The translations under genes were made by a program, and so were the position numbers. A DNA stretch of 43,211 nt from Planctomycetota bacterium (GTDB taxonomy: Bacteria > Planctomycetota > SZUA-567 > H5-PLA8), in assembly GCA_016200135.1 (NCBI GenBank), contig JACQFI010000118.1:1-43211 (forward strand), read 5' to 3'. Shown here one piece after another: positions 1 to 8,571 of the stretch (positions within the stretch are counted from its first letter, which is position 1; every line of letters starts with the position of its first letter). The notes under the pieces were generated by a model that saw nothing but the letters and a program-made list of their open reading frames with translations, was not told the origin of the DNA and searched no databases.

Positions 1-37
1 CCCCCACCCCAACCCACCCCCACAAGGGGGGAGGGAG
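1..37. repeat. C/G-rich dispersed repeat at the left end
   Basis: Runs of C with short interruptions are followed by ACAAGGGGGGAGGGA. The same pattern (C-runs, a CAA turn, then GGGGGGAGGGG) occurs at 29889-29926, so this is a second copy of a dispersed repeat, cut by the end of the window. The rest of 38-292 holds no gene I can support. Confidence 0.6.
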
Positions 38-292
38 CTCGCGGCGATAGAGCCTTCATAGAATACGCCGTGTCGAGCCGAACGCGATGGTCAGCTTCGA
101 CCGAGGGTTTATCGTTTTCAACCCGAGTTTCGCCTATGGCGGCGGGCGAAAGGCGCGGGGATGCCCGTAGCTTGAGCCATCCGATGGGCTTACGCTGGGC
201 TGCACGTAGAAGGAATCCGAAAAACGCTAACTTTTCGACGCCGCGCGGGGCGTCTCTTCCGCGTGTATGAGTGCGAGCAACGAGAACCCGTC

Positions 293-1558
293 ATGATTGA
301 GCCGCAGACAGCCGATTGGGCCGCGCAGCGCCTGGAGCGCTGGCGCTCCGCGCGGGACGGCGAGGCCCTGGGCGAACTGCTCAAGTGGCAGCGCGTGCGC
401 GCCTATGCCACGGCGCAGCGCATCCTGCGGCAGGATTCCGACGCGGAAGACGCGGTGCAGCAGGCGTTTCTCAAGCTGCTCTCGCGCAGCGAAGGCTTCG
501 AGAACGAACGCGCGTTCAAGGCGGCGGTGTACCGCGCGGTGGTGCAGTGTGCGCTGGATCTGGCGCGCGCCCGACAGGCTCGAAACGGCCGGGAGAGAAG
601 CATGGAAAACGTCCACGCGGCCGCGGCCACACCGGCGCAGCGTTCCGCGGAACAGGCAGAGGCGCTGCGGTGGCTGCACGAAGAGCTGGGGAGCTTAAGC
701 GCCGAGGACCGCGCGGTGGTGACGCTCTGCTGCCAGGAGGGCCTGAATCTGGCCGAGGCCGCGGATGTGCTGGGCGCGCCGCGCGAGACCCTGCGCGACC
801 GGCTGGCGCGGACGCTGCACGGCCTGCGCGCTCGATTGAAGAAGCGCGGCGCGTCGCTCTCGCTGCTGCTGCTGGTGGGATTGCTGCATCAGGGCCAGGC
901 GCACGCGGCTCCGGCGGGGCTTGCCGCGGCGTTGGACGCCGCGCTGCCCGGAGCGGGCTGCGCGAAGATCGCGGCGGCGGGGGCGGCGCCGCTCCAAGCG
1001 TCGGCGGTGCTCGCGCAGGCGGGAATCTTTGCGAGCGCGGGTGCGCTGGCGCTGAAGGTTGGATTCGCGGCGGCAGTGCTGGTGCTCGCGCTGGGCGGCT
1101 ACGCGGCGCTGCATGGAGGCGCCGACGGTCCGGCGAGCGCGACGGGCGGGACGAACACTACACAGCAAGCGGGCGCAAGCCCAGTGGGTCCGATGGTGGC
1201 GGCCAAGCCGCTGGCCGTGAAAGCACCGGCGGCAGAGACCAAGAGTTCGGACGCGCCCCCGAAGACCGTTGCGGTGGACGCGAAGCCCGCGCCGGATGCG
1301 GCGTTGCCTCCGGAGATCAAGGCGGCGGCGGAAGCGGCGCTTAAGGGCTTCAAGATCGCAAAGGTGGAGAAGGAAACGAAGGGCGGCAAGACGATCTACG
1401 ACATAGAGGGCACGGCGGACGGCAAGCGCTACGAGCTGGAAGTGAGCGCCGAGGGCAAGGTGCTGGAGGTGAAGGAGGCGGACGAAGACGAGGACAAGGA
1501 GGACGCGGGCGCTAAGAAGGCCCGGAAACCCGATCCGCCGCCTCCGGATGCGTTCTAA
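293..1558 (+). CDS. ECF sigma factor with membrane segment and PepSY-like C-terminal domain
   Basis: A predicted 421-residue sigma-70 family factor. Residues about 25-95 resemble sigma region 2 (DAEDAVQQAFLKL) and 125-182 region 4 with a helix-turn-helix (LNLAEAADVLGAPRETLRDR). A hydrophobic stretch at 188-200 and a clear membrane-type segment at about 255-273 follow, then an Ala/Pro/Lys linker. Residues 338-395 form a PepSY-like domain (EKETKGGKTIYDIEG, YELEVSAEGKVLEV) ending in an acidic tail. Sigma factors with C-terminal membrane extensions are known in Planctomycetes. Here the tail would place the PepSY-like module outside the membrane, so the protein could be a one-piece sensor and sigma factor; that is inference. 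An upstream in-frame GTG at 263 is possible, but the ATG at 293 fits the domain start better. The next gene encodes a secreted copy of the same tail domain. Confidence 0.85.
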   Translation: MIEPQTADWAAQRLERWRSARDGEALGELLKWQRVRAYATAQRILRQDSDAEDAVQQAFLKLLSRSEGFENERAFKAAVYRAVVQCALDLARARQARNGRERSMENVHAAAATPAQRSAEQAEALRWLHEELGSLSAEDRAVVTLCCQEGLNLAEAADVLGAPRETLRDRLARTLHGLRARLKKRGASLSLLLLVGLLHQGQAHAAPAGLAAALDAALPGAGCAKIAAAGAAPLQASAVLAQAGIFASAGALALKVGFAAAVLVLALGGYAALHGGADGPASATGGTNTTQQAGASPVGPMVAAKPLAVKAPAAETKSSDAPPKTVAVDAKPAPDAALPPEIKAAAEAALKGFKIAKVEKETKGGKTIYDIEGTADGKRYELEVSAEGKVLEVKEADEDEDKEDAGAKKARKPDPPPPDAF

Positions 1559-1580
1559 GAAGGAAAAACGGAAGGGGATG

Positions 1581-1661
1581 AACCGCCCAGACGCCAAAGC
1601 GCCAAGAAAAGATTCTATAGAGCTGATTCAAAACGTTTGGCGCTTTAGCGTCTTGGCGGTT
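1581..1661. repeat. Inverted repeat, CGCCAAG family
   Basis: Arms 1581-1605 and 1637-1661 are 25-base inverted copies differing at two positions and separated by about 31 bases. The core is GACGCCAAAGCGCCAA. A longer relative lies at 18848-19058, so this is one member of a dispersed family. It lies between two genes and codes for nothing. Confidence 0.75.
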
Positions 1662-1707
1662 CAAGGTGTTCGATGCTCTAAGGGCCGATGAGATGTTGGA
1701 ATCTAAA

Positions 1708-1729
1708 CCTCTCCTTCGGTAAGGAGAGG
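1708..1729. repeat. Short CT/AG hairpin
   Basis: CCTCTCCTT and AAGGAGAGG form a perfect 9-bp stem around CGGT. A related hairpin, CTCTCCC-tcctt-GGGAGAG, lies at 2340-2358, and GGGAGAGGGG-type copies occur near 18990. This appears to be a dispersed element and is not followed by a T-run, so it is not called a terminator. Confidence 0.55.
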
Positions 1730-1766
1730 AGCCGGATGGGATGCGCGAACATAAGGAGAGGGAGCC

Positions 1767-2159
1767 ATGAAGAGAATGTGGTTGCTGGGGTTTCTGTGCA
1801 TGGGCCTGGCGGCGCTGATGGTCACGCGGTCCGTGCGGGCGGAAGAGGACGACGATGACGGCAAGGAAGAAGTAGTGGCGGTCGACAAGGTGCCCGAGGC
1901 CGTGCTGAAGGCGGCGAAGGAAGCGGTGAAGGACATCGTCATCACCAAGGCCGAGAAGGAGACGAAGGGCGGTAAGGTGGTTTATGAGCTCGACGGTAAC
2001 GTCGGCGAGAAGCTGTACGAGGTCGTCGTGAGCGCCGAGGGCAAGGTGCTGAAGACGAAGGAAGAGACGAAGGCCGAGCGTGACGACGACGGGAAGGAAG
2101 GGAAGGGCAAGAAGGAAGAATCGGAAAAGAAGGAGAAGGGCGAGAAGGAAAAGAAATAG
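1767..2159 (+). CDS. Secreted PepSY-like small protein with charged tail
   Basis: A 130-residue protein with an N-terminal signal peptide (about residues 1-25, ending SVRA) and an acidic stretch. Its PepSY-like domain at about 37-95 shares the segment KAEKETKGGK and the ending SAEGKVLKT with the tail of the sigma factor upstream. The last 30 residues are almost all Lys, Glu, Asp and Gly. The start has a good ribosome site (AAGGAGAGGG just upstream). It is probably exported. The shared domain suggests it senses, or competes for, the same ligand as the sigma-factor tail, but the ligand is unknown. A strong terminator follows. Confidence 0.75.
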   Translation: MKRMWLLGFLCMGLAALMVTRSVRAEEDDDDGKEEVVAVDKVPEAVLKAAKEAVKDIVITKAEKETKGGKVVYELDGNVGEKLYEVVVSAEGKVLKTKEETKAERDDDGKEGKGKKEESEKKEKGEKEKK

Positions 2160-2186
2160 CCAACTCAAAAGATTGATGAAGAAGAA

Positions 2187-2216
2187 GCCCACGGCGAAAG
2201 CGCCGTGGGCTTTTTT
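2187..2216 (+). terminator. Rho-independent terminator
   Basis: GCCCACGGCG and CGCCGTGGGC form a perfect 10-bp stem with loop AAAG, followed by six T. It closes the transcript of the PepSY-like gene. Confidence 0.92.
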
Positions 2217-2228
2217 GTGTTACGAACG

Positions 2229-2252
2229 GAGGCCGACAGGAATGTCCGCCTC
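2229..2252. repeat. Palindrome with GACAGGAATGTC core
   Basis: GAGGC and GCCTC flank a GACA-GGAA-TGTC hairpin with one mismatched pair. The ACAGGAATG core recurs in the paired palindromes at 24169-24220 and at 24932-24957, which defines a dispersed family. Confidence 0.65.
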
Positions 2253-2436
2253 ACCCGCGCGGCTGAGTCTTCGGCGAGCTCAGACGAGCCGCTCGCCGCA
2301 CGCCACTACCCCCGGCTCGACGTGAACTCACCGACACGTCTCTCCCTCCTTGGGAGAGGGGAAATGAGGCGGCCGGTTCTTTCTTGCGCGGCGCGCGGTA
2401 CGGCGTACGAAGGAAGGGTACGGAGACCTTTCGGGC

Positions 2437-3681
2437 ATGGCGGAGTCGCAAGCGGCAAACACCTCGGACGGCGCGCAGCCGCATCGCTTCGGCGAGATGG
2501 CGGTGGCGCTGAGTTACGTCACGCCGGAACAACTGGCGCGGGCGCTCAAGCGGCAGGACGAACTGCGCGCGGGCGGGGCGCGCTCGCGCCTGGGCGAGAC
2601 GATGGTCATCATGAAGCTGCTCGATGAAGAGAAGGTGCGGAAGGTGCTCGGCGAGCAGCGCAGGCTCCGCCTGTACGAGGCCAACCAGAAGCTGCCGGTG
2701 GAACAGTTCGGCGAGTACAAGCTCGTGCGGCGCATCGGCGAGGGCGGGATGGGGACGGTCTACGAGGCCCGCGACGTGCTGAAGGGCAACAGCGTCGCCC
2801 TGAAAGTTCTGCGCAAGGGGCTAGGGGTGGACAAGTCGTACGTGCACCGCTTCAGCCGCGAGATCTCGGCGGCGGAGCGGCTCGAGCATCCCAACATCGT
2901 CGTCACGCTGGGCTGCGGGACGATGAAGGGCATCCAGTACTTGGCGATGGAGTACGTGGACGGCGAGACGTTCAAGACCACGATCGAACTCGATAAGCAG
3001 GTAGAGGAGAAGAAGGCGCTGCGCGTCGCGCTGGACGTGGCGCGGGCGCTGCAGCACGCGCACAAGCTGGGGCTCGTGCACCGCGACGTGAAGCCCGAGA
3101 ACGTGCTGATCACCAAGGAGGGCGTGGCGAAGCTTGCGGATCTCGGCCTCTCGAAGTCGGTCTACGGCGACTCGCAGCTCACGCAGACCGGCGAGATCGT
3201 CGGTTCGCCGAATTACATCTCGCCCGAGCAGGCCAAGGGCCAGCGCGAACCCGATCCGCGCTCGGACTGGTACTCCCTGGGCGCGACGCTGTACCACGCG
3301 CTGACGGGCAAGCAGCCGTTCGCGGCGGCTTCGCCGCTGGACGCGATGATGCTGCACATCAAGGGCAAGCTCGCGAATCCCAAAGAGCTGAACCCTAAAT
3401 TGAGCGCCGCGGCGGTGCTCATCGTCGCCAAGCTGATGGCTAAGGAGGCCGGGGAGCGCTACCAGTCCGCGGCGGAGGTGATCGAGGACCTCGAGGCCGC
3501 GCTGAAAGGCGAGGCGCCCAAAAACGCCGCGCTGGCGGCAGGGCGGTCGACGGTCGAGAACGGCTCCGGAGCGTCCGCGCTCACAGCGCAAACAACCGGG
3601 ACGGAGCCACCGCAAGGTAAAGGTTGCCTCGGCGTGCTGCTGTTCGGGTTGGGGCTGGTGGCGGCTTTGTTCGCGAGATAG
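2437..3681 (+). CDS. Hanks-type Ser/Thr protein kinase, C-terminal membrane anchor
   Basis: A 414-residue eukaryotic-like kinase. Residues 94-360 form the kinase domain: glycine loop GEGGMGTVY (101-109), ATP-contacting Lys123 in VALKVL, the likely alphaC Glu142, catalytic loop HRDVKPEN (215-222), and DLG at 235-237 in place of the usual DFG. A C-terminal hydrophobic segment (GVLLFGLGLVAALFA) anchors it with the kinase in the cytoplasm. Residues 17-80 form a helical module (LSYVTPEQLARAL, LLDEEKVRKVL) resembling the N-terminal domains seen in type II secretion ATPases and common before planctomycete kinases; its role is unknown. No sensor domain lies outside the membrane. A convergent response regulator follows. 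Targets cannot be inferred. Confidence 0.92.
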   Translation: MAESQAANTSDGAQPHRFGEMAVALSYVTPEQLARALKRQDELRAGGARSRLGETMVIMKLLDEEKVRKVLGEQRRLRLYEANQKLPVEQFGEYKLVRRIGEGGMGTVYEARDVLKGNSVALKVLRKGLGVDKSYVHRFSREISAAERLEHPNIVVTLGCGTMKGIQYLAMEYVDGETFKTTIELDKQVEEKKALRVALDVARALQHAHKLGLVHRDVKPENVLITKEGVAKLADLGLSKSVYGDSQLTQTGEIVGSPNYISPEQAKGQREPDPRSDWYSLGATLYHALTGKQPFAAASPLDAMMLHIKGKLANPKELNPKLSAAAVLIVAKLMAKEAGERYQSAAEVIEDLEAALKGEAPKNAALAAGRSTVENGSGASALTAQTTGTEPPQGKGCLGVLLFGLGLVAALFAR

Positions 3682-3705
3682 CTGGAGTTCGCAGGGAACG
3701 CTTAC

Positions 3706-4116
3706 TCAGGCGAGCGCCAAGGGCGAGGCGCTCTGCGTTAAGCTCAGCGCGTTCAAGACCGTCCGTATAAGCATTTCTGGTTCAAACGGCTTGAAGAGGA
3801 TCAGCTCCTCGCGCTCGAGCAAGGGTTGAAGCTGCGGCGCGTCGGGCAAGTAGCCTGAAATATAGACGGTCTTCATGAACGGGTTTGCCTGCCAGAGCGC
3901 CAAAGCCAAGGCGGGGCCGCTCAGCCGCGGCATCACGACGTCGGTCACGAGCACATCCACGGGGCGGCTGAAGGTCCTGGCAATCGCGAGCGCGTTTTCC
4001 CCGAGGTCGCTGACGATTAATTCGTAGCTGGGATGCTTGAGCATCAAGGCCAAGCACGCGCGCACCAGCGGGTCGTCTTCCACGAGCAGAACCAACGGTT
4101 TCCACTTTACATCCAT
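3706..4116 (-). CDS. Single-domain response regulator (CheY-like receiver)
   Basis: A 136-residue receiver domain with no output domain. It has the acidic pocket EDD near residues 12-15, the phospho-acceptor Asp in VLVTDVVMP, a Ser in VYISGY and the conserved Lys in LFKPFEP. The ATG at 4116 is chosen because the receiver fold begins at VLLVEDD and a GGGGAGGGA ribosome site precedes it. The open frame extends 52 residues further upstream, but that part has no receiver features. No histidine kinase is adjacent, so the partner is unknown. Confidence 0.85.
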   Translation of the reverse strand: MDVKWKPLVLLVEDDPLVRACLALMLKHPSYELIVSDLGENALAIARTFSRPVDVLVTDVVMPRLSGPALALALWQANPFMKTVYISGYLPDAPQLQPLLEREELILFKPFEPEMLIRTVLNALSLTQSASPLALA

Positions 4117-4482
4117 GGTGTCTGTCCCTCCCCCAAGCCCTTCACCGGCACGCACTAACTCATGGAGGAAGCAATACCCCTGCCAATGCGTCCGGCCATT
4201 TGCGACCTTTTTATCCACAATTACAACCCATTGGCCCGCTGAAAGTTGCCTCAGTGTTTTGGGTTGCAACACGGCCGAATTGTCTCACGTGTGAAGTCGA
4301 GGGCTTGGGGTTACTTGGACAGACTGCCACGAAATGGGCGGAACTCTGGACGGATGGCCAGGGGTTAGGCACGCGCGGCCGGTGCCGCACGTCTTTACAT
4401 GAGCGTTACGAAAGGGCGTGGCTGCAGGGTGTCTAATGTTATGGAACGTTCCCGAGAACCGGCCTTGAAAGGAGTGTGGGGT
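4117..4482. other. Intergenic region between divergent genes
   Basis: About 366 bases separate the divergently transcribed response regulator and ARPP-1-like gene. It presumably carries both promoters. I see no convincing promoter boxes, hairpins or small gene. Confidence 0.5.
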
Positions 4483-5787
4483 ATGAGCAACCTGCCGAGA
4501 TTCGCGTGCCTGCTGGCGGTGGCGGCGCTGGCCCTGCTACTGGGATGGGCCGCGCGCGCCGGGGCCGCGGACGACCGCGTGCCGCTCAATGAGGAGTACG
4601 TATTGGGCAAGCCGGTGGTGGTGGACAACGTGACCGTCTGGCCGGTGTTTGCGGCCAAGCCCAATCAGCCCGTGGGCGAGTACCTGACGCTTGCGCAGGC
4701 GCAGGAGAAGAAGCTGGCCGAAGTGCGCGAGACCGGCGCGCCCGCCGGCGACGCGGCGCCGGCGAACGTGCAGGCGGCCAATCAGGCCCAGAATACAAAC
4801 ACCAGGCCGCAGCCGCAGACCACCAACGCGCAACCGCAACAGCAACCCCAGACGGACGATCTCTCGGGCAAGCCGCGCGCGAATGAGAACCAGGTACAGA
4901 ACAAGCAGGTGCAGACGGAGGTGATTGGGGCCGAGCAGGTGGTCGCGGGACAGCAGGTATCGCAGGCGGACGTGAGCGGCCAAGTGAACCGGCTGGTGAT
5001 CGAGAACAAAGGGACGCAGGCGATCCTGGTGCTCGCGGGCACGCTGGTGAAGGGCGGGCGGCAGGACCGGCAGATCGCGCAGGACTTCATCATCCCGCCG
5101 GGTAAGACTGTGCCGGTGGATGCGTTCTGCGTCGAGCACGGGCGCTGGACGGCGCAGCGCGAGGGCGTGAACACCGCGGGGCAGTTCCAGGCGCAGAAGG
5201 TGATGGCGACGAAGGAGGTCCGGGACAGCGGACAGTTCAAAGCCGACCAGAGCGCCGTGTGGCAGGAAGTCGCGAACTCGAACAAGGCCGCGGGCAAGGA
5301 CCCGGGCACCGGCACGATGATGGCCACGGTGGAAGAGACCGACAAGGACGCGCTGGCGCGGCGCGAGAAAATCCGCAAGGCGGCGCAGGAGGCGTTCGCG
5401 GCGCTGGCCAAGGGCGAACAGGCTCCGCAGGGCCTGGCCTACGCGATCGACGGGAAAGCCAAGGAAGTTCGCTGCTTCGCCGATCCCAAGATCTTTCAGC
5501 TCTATGAGGAAACGCTGGTGAACACGCTAGCGCTCGAGGGCGACCTGGCGCAGCGGACGGCGCTGGACAAGAAGGAGAAGGTCTACGACCAGGTCGCGGA
5601 TGCGAAGAAGCTGGTTGAGATGGTCCAGAATGTCGAGTCCGAGAAGGAAGAGCTCAAGAAGACCGACGCCGGGAACACGAACGGCTACAAAGCCGGTAAG
5701 GCGGGGTACAATTCGAACTGCTACGTACCGCAGGCGGACGCCAAGCAGAGTGCGCCGGTGACGCAGCGGTTTTCAGCGAAAGAATAG
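4483..5787 (+). CDS. Secreted ARPP-1-like domain protein
   Basis: A 434-residue exported protein. The ATG at 4483 is chosen because it starts a clean signal peptide (MSNLPRF..., cleavage near ARAGA) and has AAAGGAG upstream; in-frame ATGs at 4399 and 4441 add residues with no export character. After the signal the pattern matches the ARPP-1 family: VTVWPVF, EYLTLAQAQ, a Gln/Asn-rich insertion (about 90-150), LVIENKGTQAILVLAGTL, GGRQDRQIAQDFIIPPG, FCVEHGRW, then LAYAIDGKAKEVRCFADP. The family is named for its association with rhodanese and phosphatase genes and has no established activity. This copy ends in a charged region and a short Asn/Gln tail and has no such partners next to it. Confidence 0.75.
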   Translation: MSNLPRFACLLAVAALALLLGWAARAGAADDRVPLNEEYVLGKPVVVDNVTVWPVFAAKPNQPVGEYLTLAQAQEKKLAEVRETGAPAGDAAPANVQAANQAQNTNTRPQPQTTNAQPQQQPQTDDLSGKPRANENQVQNKQVQTEVIGAEQVVAGQQVSQADVSGQVNRLVIENKGTQAILVLAGTLVKGGRQDRQIAQDFIIPPGKTVPVDAFCVEHGRWTAQREGVNTAGQFQAQKVMATKEVRDSGQFKADQSAVWQEVANSNKAAGKDPGTGTMMATVEETDKDALARREKIRKAAQEAFAALAKGEQAPQGLAYAIDGKAKEVRCFADPKIFQLYEETLVNTLALEGDLAQRTALDKKEKVYDQVADAKKLVEMVQNVESEKEELKKTDAGNTNGYKAGKAGYNSNCYVPQADAKQSAPVTQRFSAKE

Positions 5788-5988
5788 CGGCTTCGCCGCG
5801 GGCCGGGAGGCGAGGGACGGGGAACGCGGCGCTAAGAAGCTGAGTAAGTTGTCACCATCTATACGGACGGCGGGGCGGGTATCCGCTCACCGCCGTCTGC
5901 TTTCTGCCCGCTACCTAATGCCTTTCTCACGTGACCTGCGCGCCCACGTAGGGTAGTAGTGGATACGCGGTAGCGCGGGGAACACGGC

Positions 5989-6735
5989 ATGGCAGCGGGT
6001 GCGGGCATGGGGCGGGGCGTGTTGGGGCTGACGACGGTCTGCCTGGGGGCGGGGTTTGCGCTGGGTTTCCTTTCCGCGCCGGATCCTTCCTCGACAGCGC
6101 GCGCTTCGATGCGTATTCCGGGACCCGGCATACCGGCGGTATACTTCGCGGCCACAACGGCAACGCCTGCGTCCACGGCGGCCGTCGTGGTTCCTAAGCC
6201 GGAGGCCGCGGGGGCGCCGGCCGAAATAGCCGCCACCAAGCCCGCGCCTACACAGGATTCGCCTAAGAAATCGATGAACTACGCACTGGCGGCCAACGGC
6301 GCCACGGCGACGGGCGGGCAGCACGCGGAGCTGCTCATCGACGGCAACCACGCGCAGTACGACGGCGCAAACGGCTACGCGCAGACCGAATGGAACGCCA
6401 CGCCGCCGCAGGCGTTCGTGATTACGTTCAAGCAGGCCGAGCCCACCAACGCGGTGCGCTTCCTGTTCTGGGACCAGGACAACCGCTTCTACCGCTACAA
6501 GCTCGACGTCTGCCCGGACCTCGACGATGCCAAGTGGAAGACCGTCGCCGACCGCAGCCAGGGCAACCTGGAATGCCGGAGCTGGCAGGTGCTGATGATT
6601 TCGAAAGAGAACGTGCGGCGGATCCGGCTGACGGGCACGTTCGGTTCGGCGAACAGCGGCTTTCACGTGGTGGAGCTCGAGGCCTACGACGCGCCCGCAG
6701 GCCTGAGCAAACCGTGGGAAGACGTGGAGTTTTGA
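5989..6735 (+). CDS. Membrane-anchored discoidin (F5/8 type C)-like protein
   Basis: A 248-residue protein. Residues 5-30 are a hydrophobic signal or anchor, and 30-95 an Ala/Pro linker. Residues 98-245 look like a discoidin or F5/8 type C jelly roll: NYALAANGATATGG, LLIDGNHAQYDG, a hydrophobic FVITFKQ strand, NAVRFLFWDQDNRFYRYKLDV, and the late VRRIRLTGTF and FHVVELEAYD strands. Such domains usually bind sugars or phospholipids outside the cell. The ribosome site is weak. It is probably an outer-surface or periplasmic binding protein; the ligand is unknown. Confidence 0.7.
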   Translation: MAAGAGMGRGVLGLTTVCLGAGFALGFLSAPDPSSTARASMRIPGPGIPAVYFAATTATPASTAAVVVPKPEAAGAPAEIAATKPAPTQDSPKKSMNYALAANGATATGGQHAELLIDGNHAQYDGANGYAQTEWNATPPQAFVITFKQAEPTNAVRFLFWDQDNRFYRYKLDVCPDLDDAKWKTVADRSQGNLECRSWQVLMISKENVRRIRLTGTFGSANSGFHVVELEAYDAPAGLSKPWEDVEF

Positions 6736-6825
6736 ATCCGCTAACGCGTAAAACGTAACTCGTTTAGGTAATGTACGGACGCCGGTTATCGATGTAGGTT
6801 CCTGCGCGCAAAATCCATACGGCCA

Positions 6826-8571
6826 TCAAGGCCCAACTTTAGGACCACCCTTAGGGCCGCCACCGCCCGCGTTGCCGCCGCCGTTGCCACCGGCATTTCC
6901 GCCGCCATTGCCACCAGCGTTGCCCCCCGCGCCTTTGGCGCCGGAGTTTCCGCCGCCATTGCCACCCGCATTGCTGCCGGTGCTTCCGGCGCCTTTGGAA
7001 GCGCTTGCGCCGCCGTTGCCTCCCGAGTTCCCGCCCGCGTTCCCGCCCGCGTTGCCTGCGCCATTGGAGGCCGCTGCGCCGCCTGCTCCGGCTCCATTGC
7101 CGGGCGTTCCGCCGTTGCCAACGCCGGGTCCGGTAGCTCCGCCCGTGGAAGATGACGCGCCCGTGCCGGGCTTGCCGCCGGAAGTGTCAGGGCCGGTGCC
7201 TGCACCGGTGGCCGGTCCGGTTCCGGTGCCGGAGGAACCGGCGTCGCTGCCCTGCGTATCCGTTCCTGTCACATTGGCCGCAGGCGGGGGCGTGACGGTG
7301 CGGGGGAAGGAGGGTGCGCGACCGAACTCTGTGATGCAGACCTGATTCGCAAAGACGTAGCGCGAGACGCCGAAACTGCTGACGACCACGCGGCCCTTCT
7401 CGACGTCCACCTTCGCCTCGCGGCCGTTCTCACTGATCAGCAGGGAGGCGAAGGCGTTCTGCAGGACCACGTCGGGCCCCTGGGCGCAGCGGAGCAGCAT
7501 CTCGCCCACCCCGGGGCGCATGGGCTCCAGCGCGACGGCGCCGAACTCGATCTCGGGCATGGCGCGGTCCTGCACGCTTAAGAAGCGCACGCTGGAGCCG
7601 GGCTTGAGTTCCATGCGATAACCGGAGGCGAGGAGCAGCGCGGCCGAACGGGGTTTGGCGGTGTCGGCGGCAGCACCGGCCGTCACCCGCAGGACCGCAT
7701 CGGCGAGGATCTCGTCGCCTTCCGCGGCGGGGATCTCGCGCGGGTCCTGCTTGCCGCGAACCCAGACCGCCTTCACGTCGGCGAGATTCTCAATGGAACC
7801 GAGGCTGCGCATCTTCGCGGGAGCGGCGACGTGTTCGGCCGCGGGTCCTGCGGCCGGTTCTGTGGCAGGCGCCTCGGGCTGCGCTTCCGCGACGGCCGGC
7901 TCGCGTTCGGGCTCCGCCGCGGGTTCGACGTGCTCGGTGGCGGGTTCGGCTAAAGGCTCCCGAGGTTCGCTGGATTCAGGTGTGACGGCGGGGTCCGTCC
8001 GGGCCGCCGCGCCGGAACCTGCCGTGGCGGCCGGATAAGCCGGGCGCTTCGGAACGCGCGCGGATGGTCTGCGAGCCGGAGCCGGATTCGGCGGCGCGCC
8101 CTTGGAAGGCGCTTCCGCACGGTTCTCGCCGGGCGACGGCATGAATAAGATAAGGAGCACGGCGCAGGCGAGGCCCGCCGCGATGCCAACCGCAATGGCG
8201 GGAAAGGGCGCCGCCTCGGCCGCGCGCAGGCGCTGGGAGACGCGGATGCGCCGCTGGCTGAGCGCGCTGCCCGGCTTGCGCACGAGGTCCATGACGCCGT
8301 TGGTAAAGGTGTCGGTGTCCGCGTTGTTGTCTTCGAGCTGCGCGCCGGTGAGCACTGCGGAGACGAACGATTCGGTATCGACGGGCTCGTCGTTCATGGC
8401 GGCCAGGGTGCGTTCGGTGCGGACCCACTGCCGGAAGCGATGCGCCAGAATGGGTTCGCCGGCGAGCAGCGCCGCGAGTTCCTGGTCTTCCACGTCGGAG
8501 AGCAGGCCGTCGAAAAAGCGGACGGAGAGGGCCTCGAAGCGCTCGGCTTGAGGAACGGGCAGCGAACTCAT
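6826..8571 (-). CDS. FecR-like membrane protein, probable anti-sigma partner
   Basis: A 581-residue protein whose start overlaps the stop of the upstream sigma gene as ATGA, implying coupled translation. Residues 8-60 form the short helical segment usual in planctomycete FecR-like proteins (RFFDGLLSDVEDQELAALL), a likely sigma-binding part. A single membrane helix lies at about 123-145. A Pro/Ala/Glu-rich stalk (150-265) and a FecR-like beta domain (about 268-430; LKPGSSVRFLSV, KVDVEKGRVVVSS) follow. Residues 440-581 are extremely rich in Gly, Asn and Ala (NGGGNAGG-type repeats). In the known FecI/FecR scheme such proteins regulate the paired ECF sigma factor from the membrane. The Gly-rich tail is unusual. 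Confidence 0.8.
   Translation of the reverse strand: MSSLPVPQAERFEALSVRFFDGLLSDVEDQELAALLAGEPILAHRFRQWVRTERTLAAMNDEPVDTESFVSAVLTGAQLEDNNADTDTFTNGVMDLVRKPGSALSQRRIRVSQRLRAAEAAPFPAIAVGIAAGLACAVLLILFMPSPGENRAEAPSKGAPPNPAPARRPSARVPKRPAYPAATAGSGAAARTDPAVTPESSEPREPLAEPATEHVEPAAEPEREPAVAEAQPEAPATEPAAGPAAEHVAAPAKMRSLGSIENLADVKAVWVRGKQDPREIPAAEGDEILADAVLRVTAGAAADTAKPRSAALLLASGYRMELKPGSSVRFLSVQDRAMPEIEFGAVALEPMRPGVGEMLLRCAQGPDVVLQNAFASLLISENGREAKVDVEKGRVVVSSFGVSRYVFANQVCITEFGRAPSFPRTVTPPPAANVTGTDTQGSDAGSSGTGTGPATGAGTGPDTSGGKPGTGASSSTGGATGPGVGNGGTPGNGAGAGGAAASNGAGNAGGNAGGNSGGNGGASASKGAGSTGSNAGGNGGGNSGAKGAGGNAGGNGGGNAGGNGGGNAGGGGPKGGPKVGP
6846..7110. repeat. Degenerate tandem repeat coding a Gly/Asn/Ala-rich tail
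   Basis: Short units such as GCCGCCATTGCCACC recur irregularly and encode GGN, GGA and GNG runs in the C-terminus of the FecR-like protein. Length variation between strains would be expected. It is imperfect, so it is not a recent expansion. Confidence 0.65.

Noticed and set aside
263..292. GTG start for the first sigma factor
   Set aside because: The ten extra residues have no support, and the ATG at 293 fits the region 2 start better, though the GTG cannot be excluded.
6872..7345. Pro-rich plus-strand open frame
   Set aside because: It is the reverse complement of the Gly-rich tail of the FecR-like protein.
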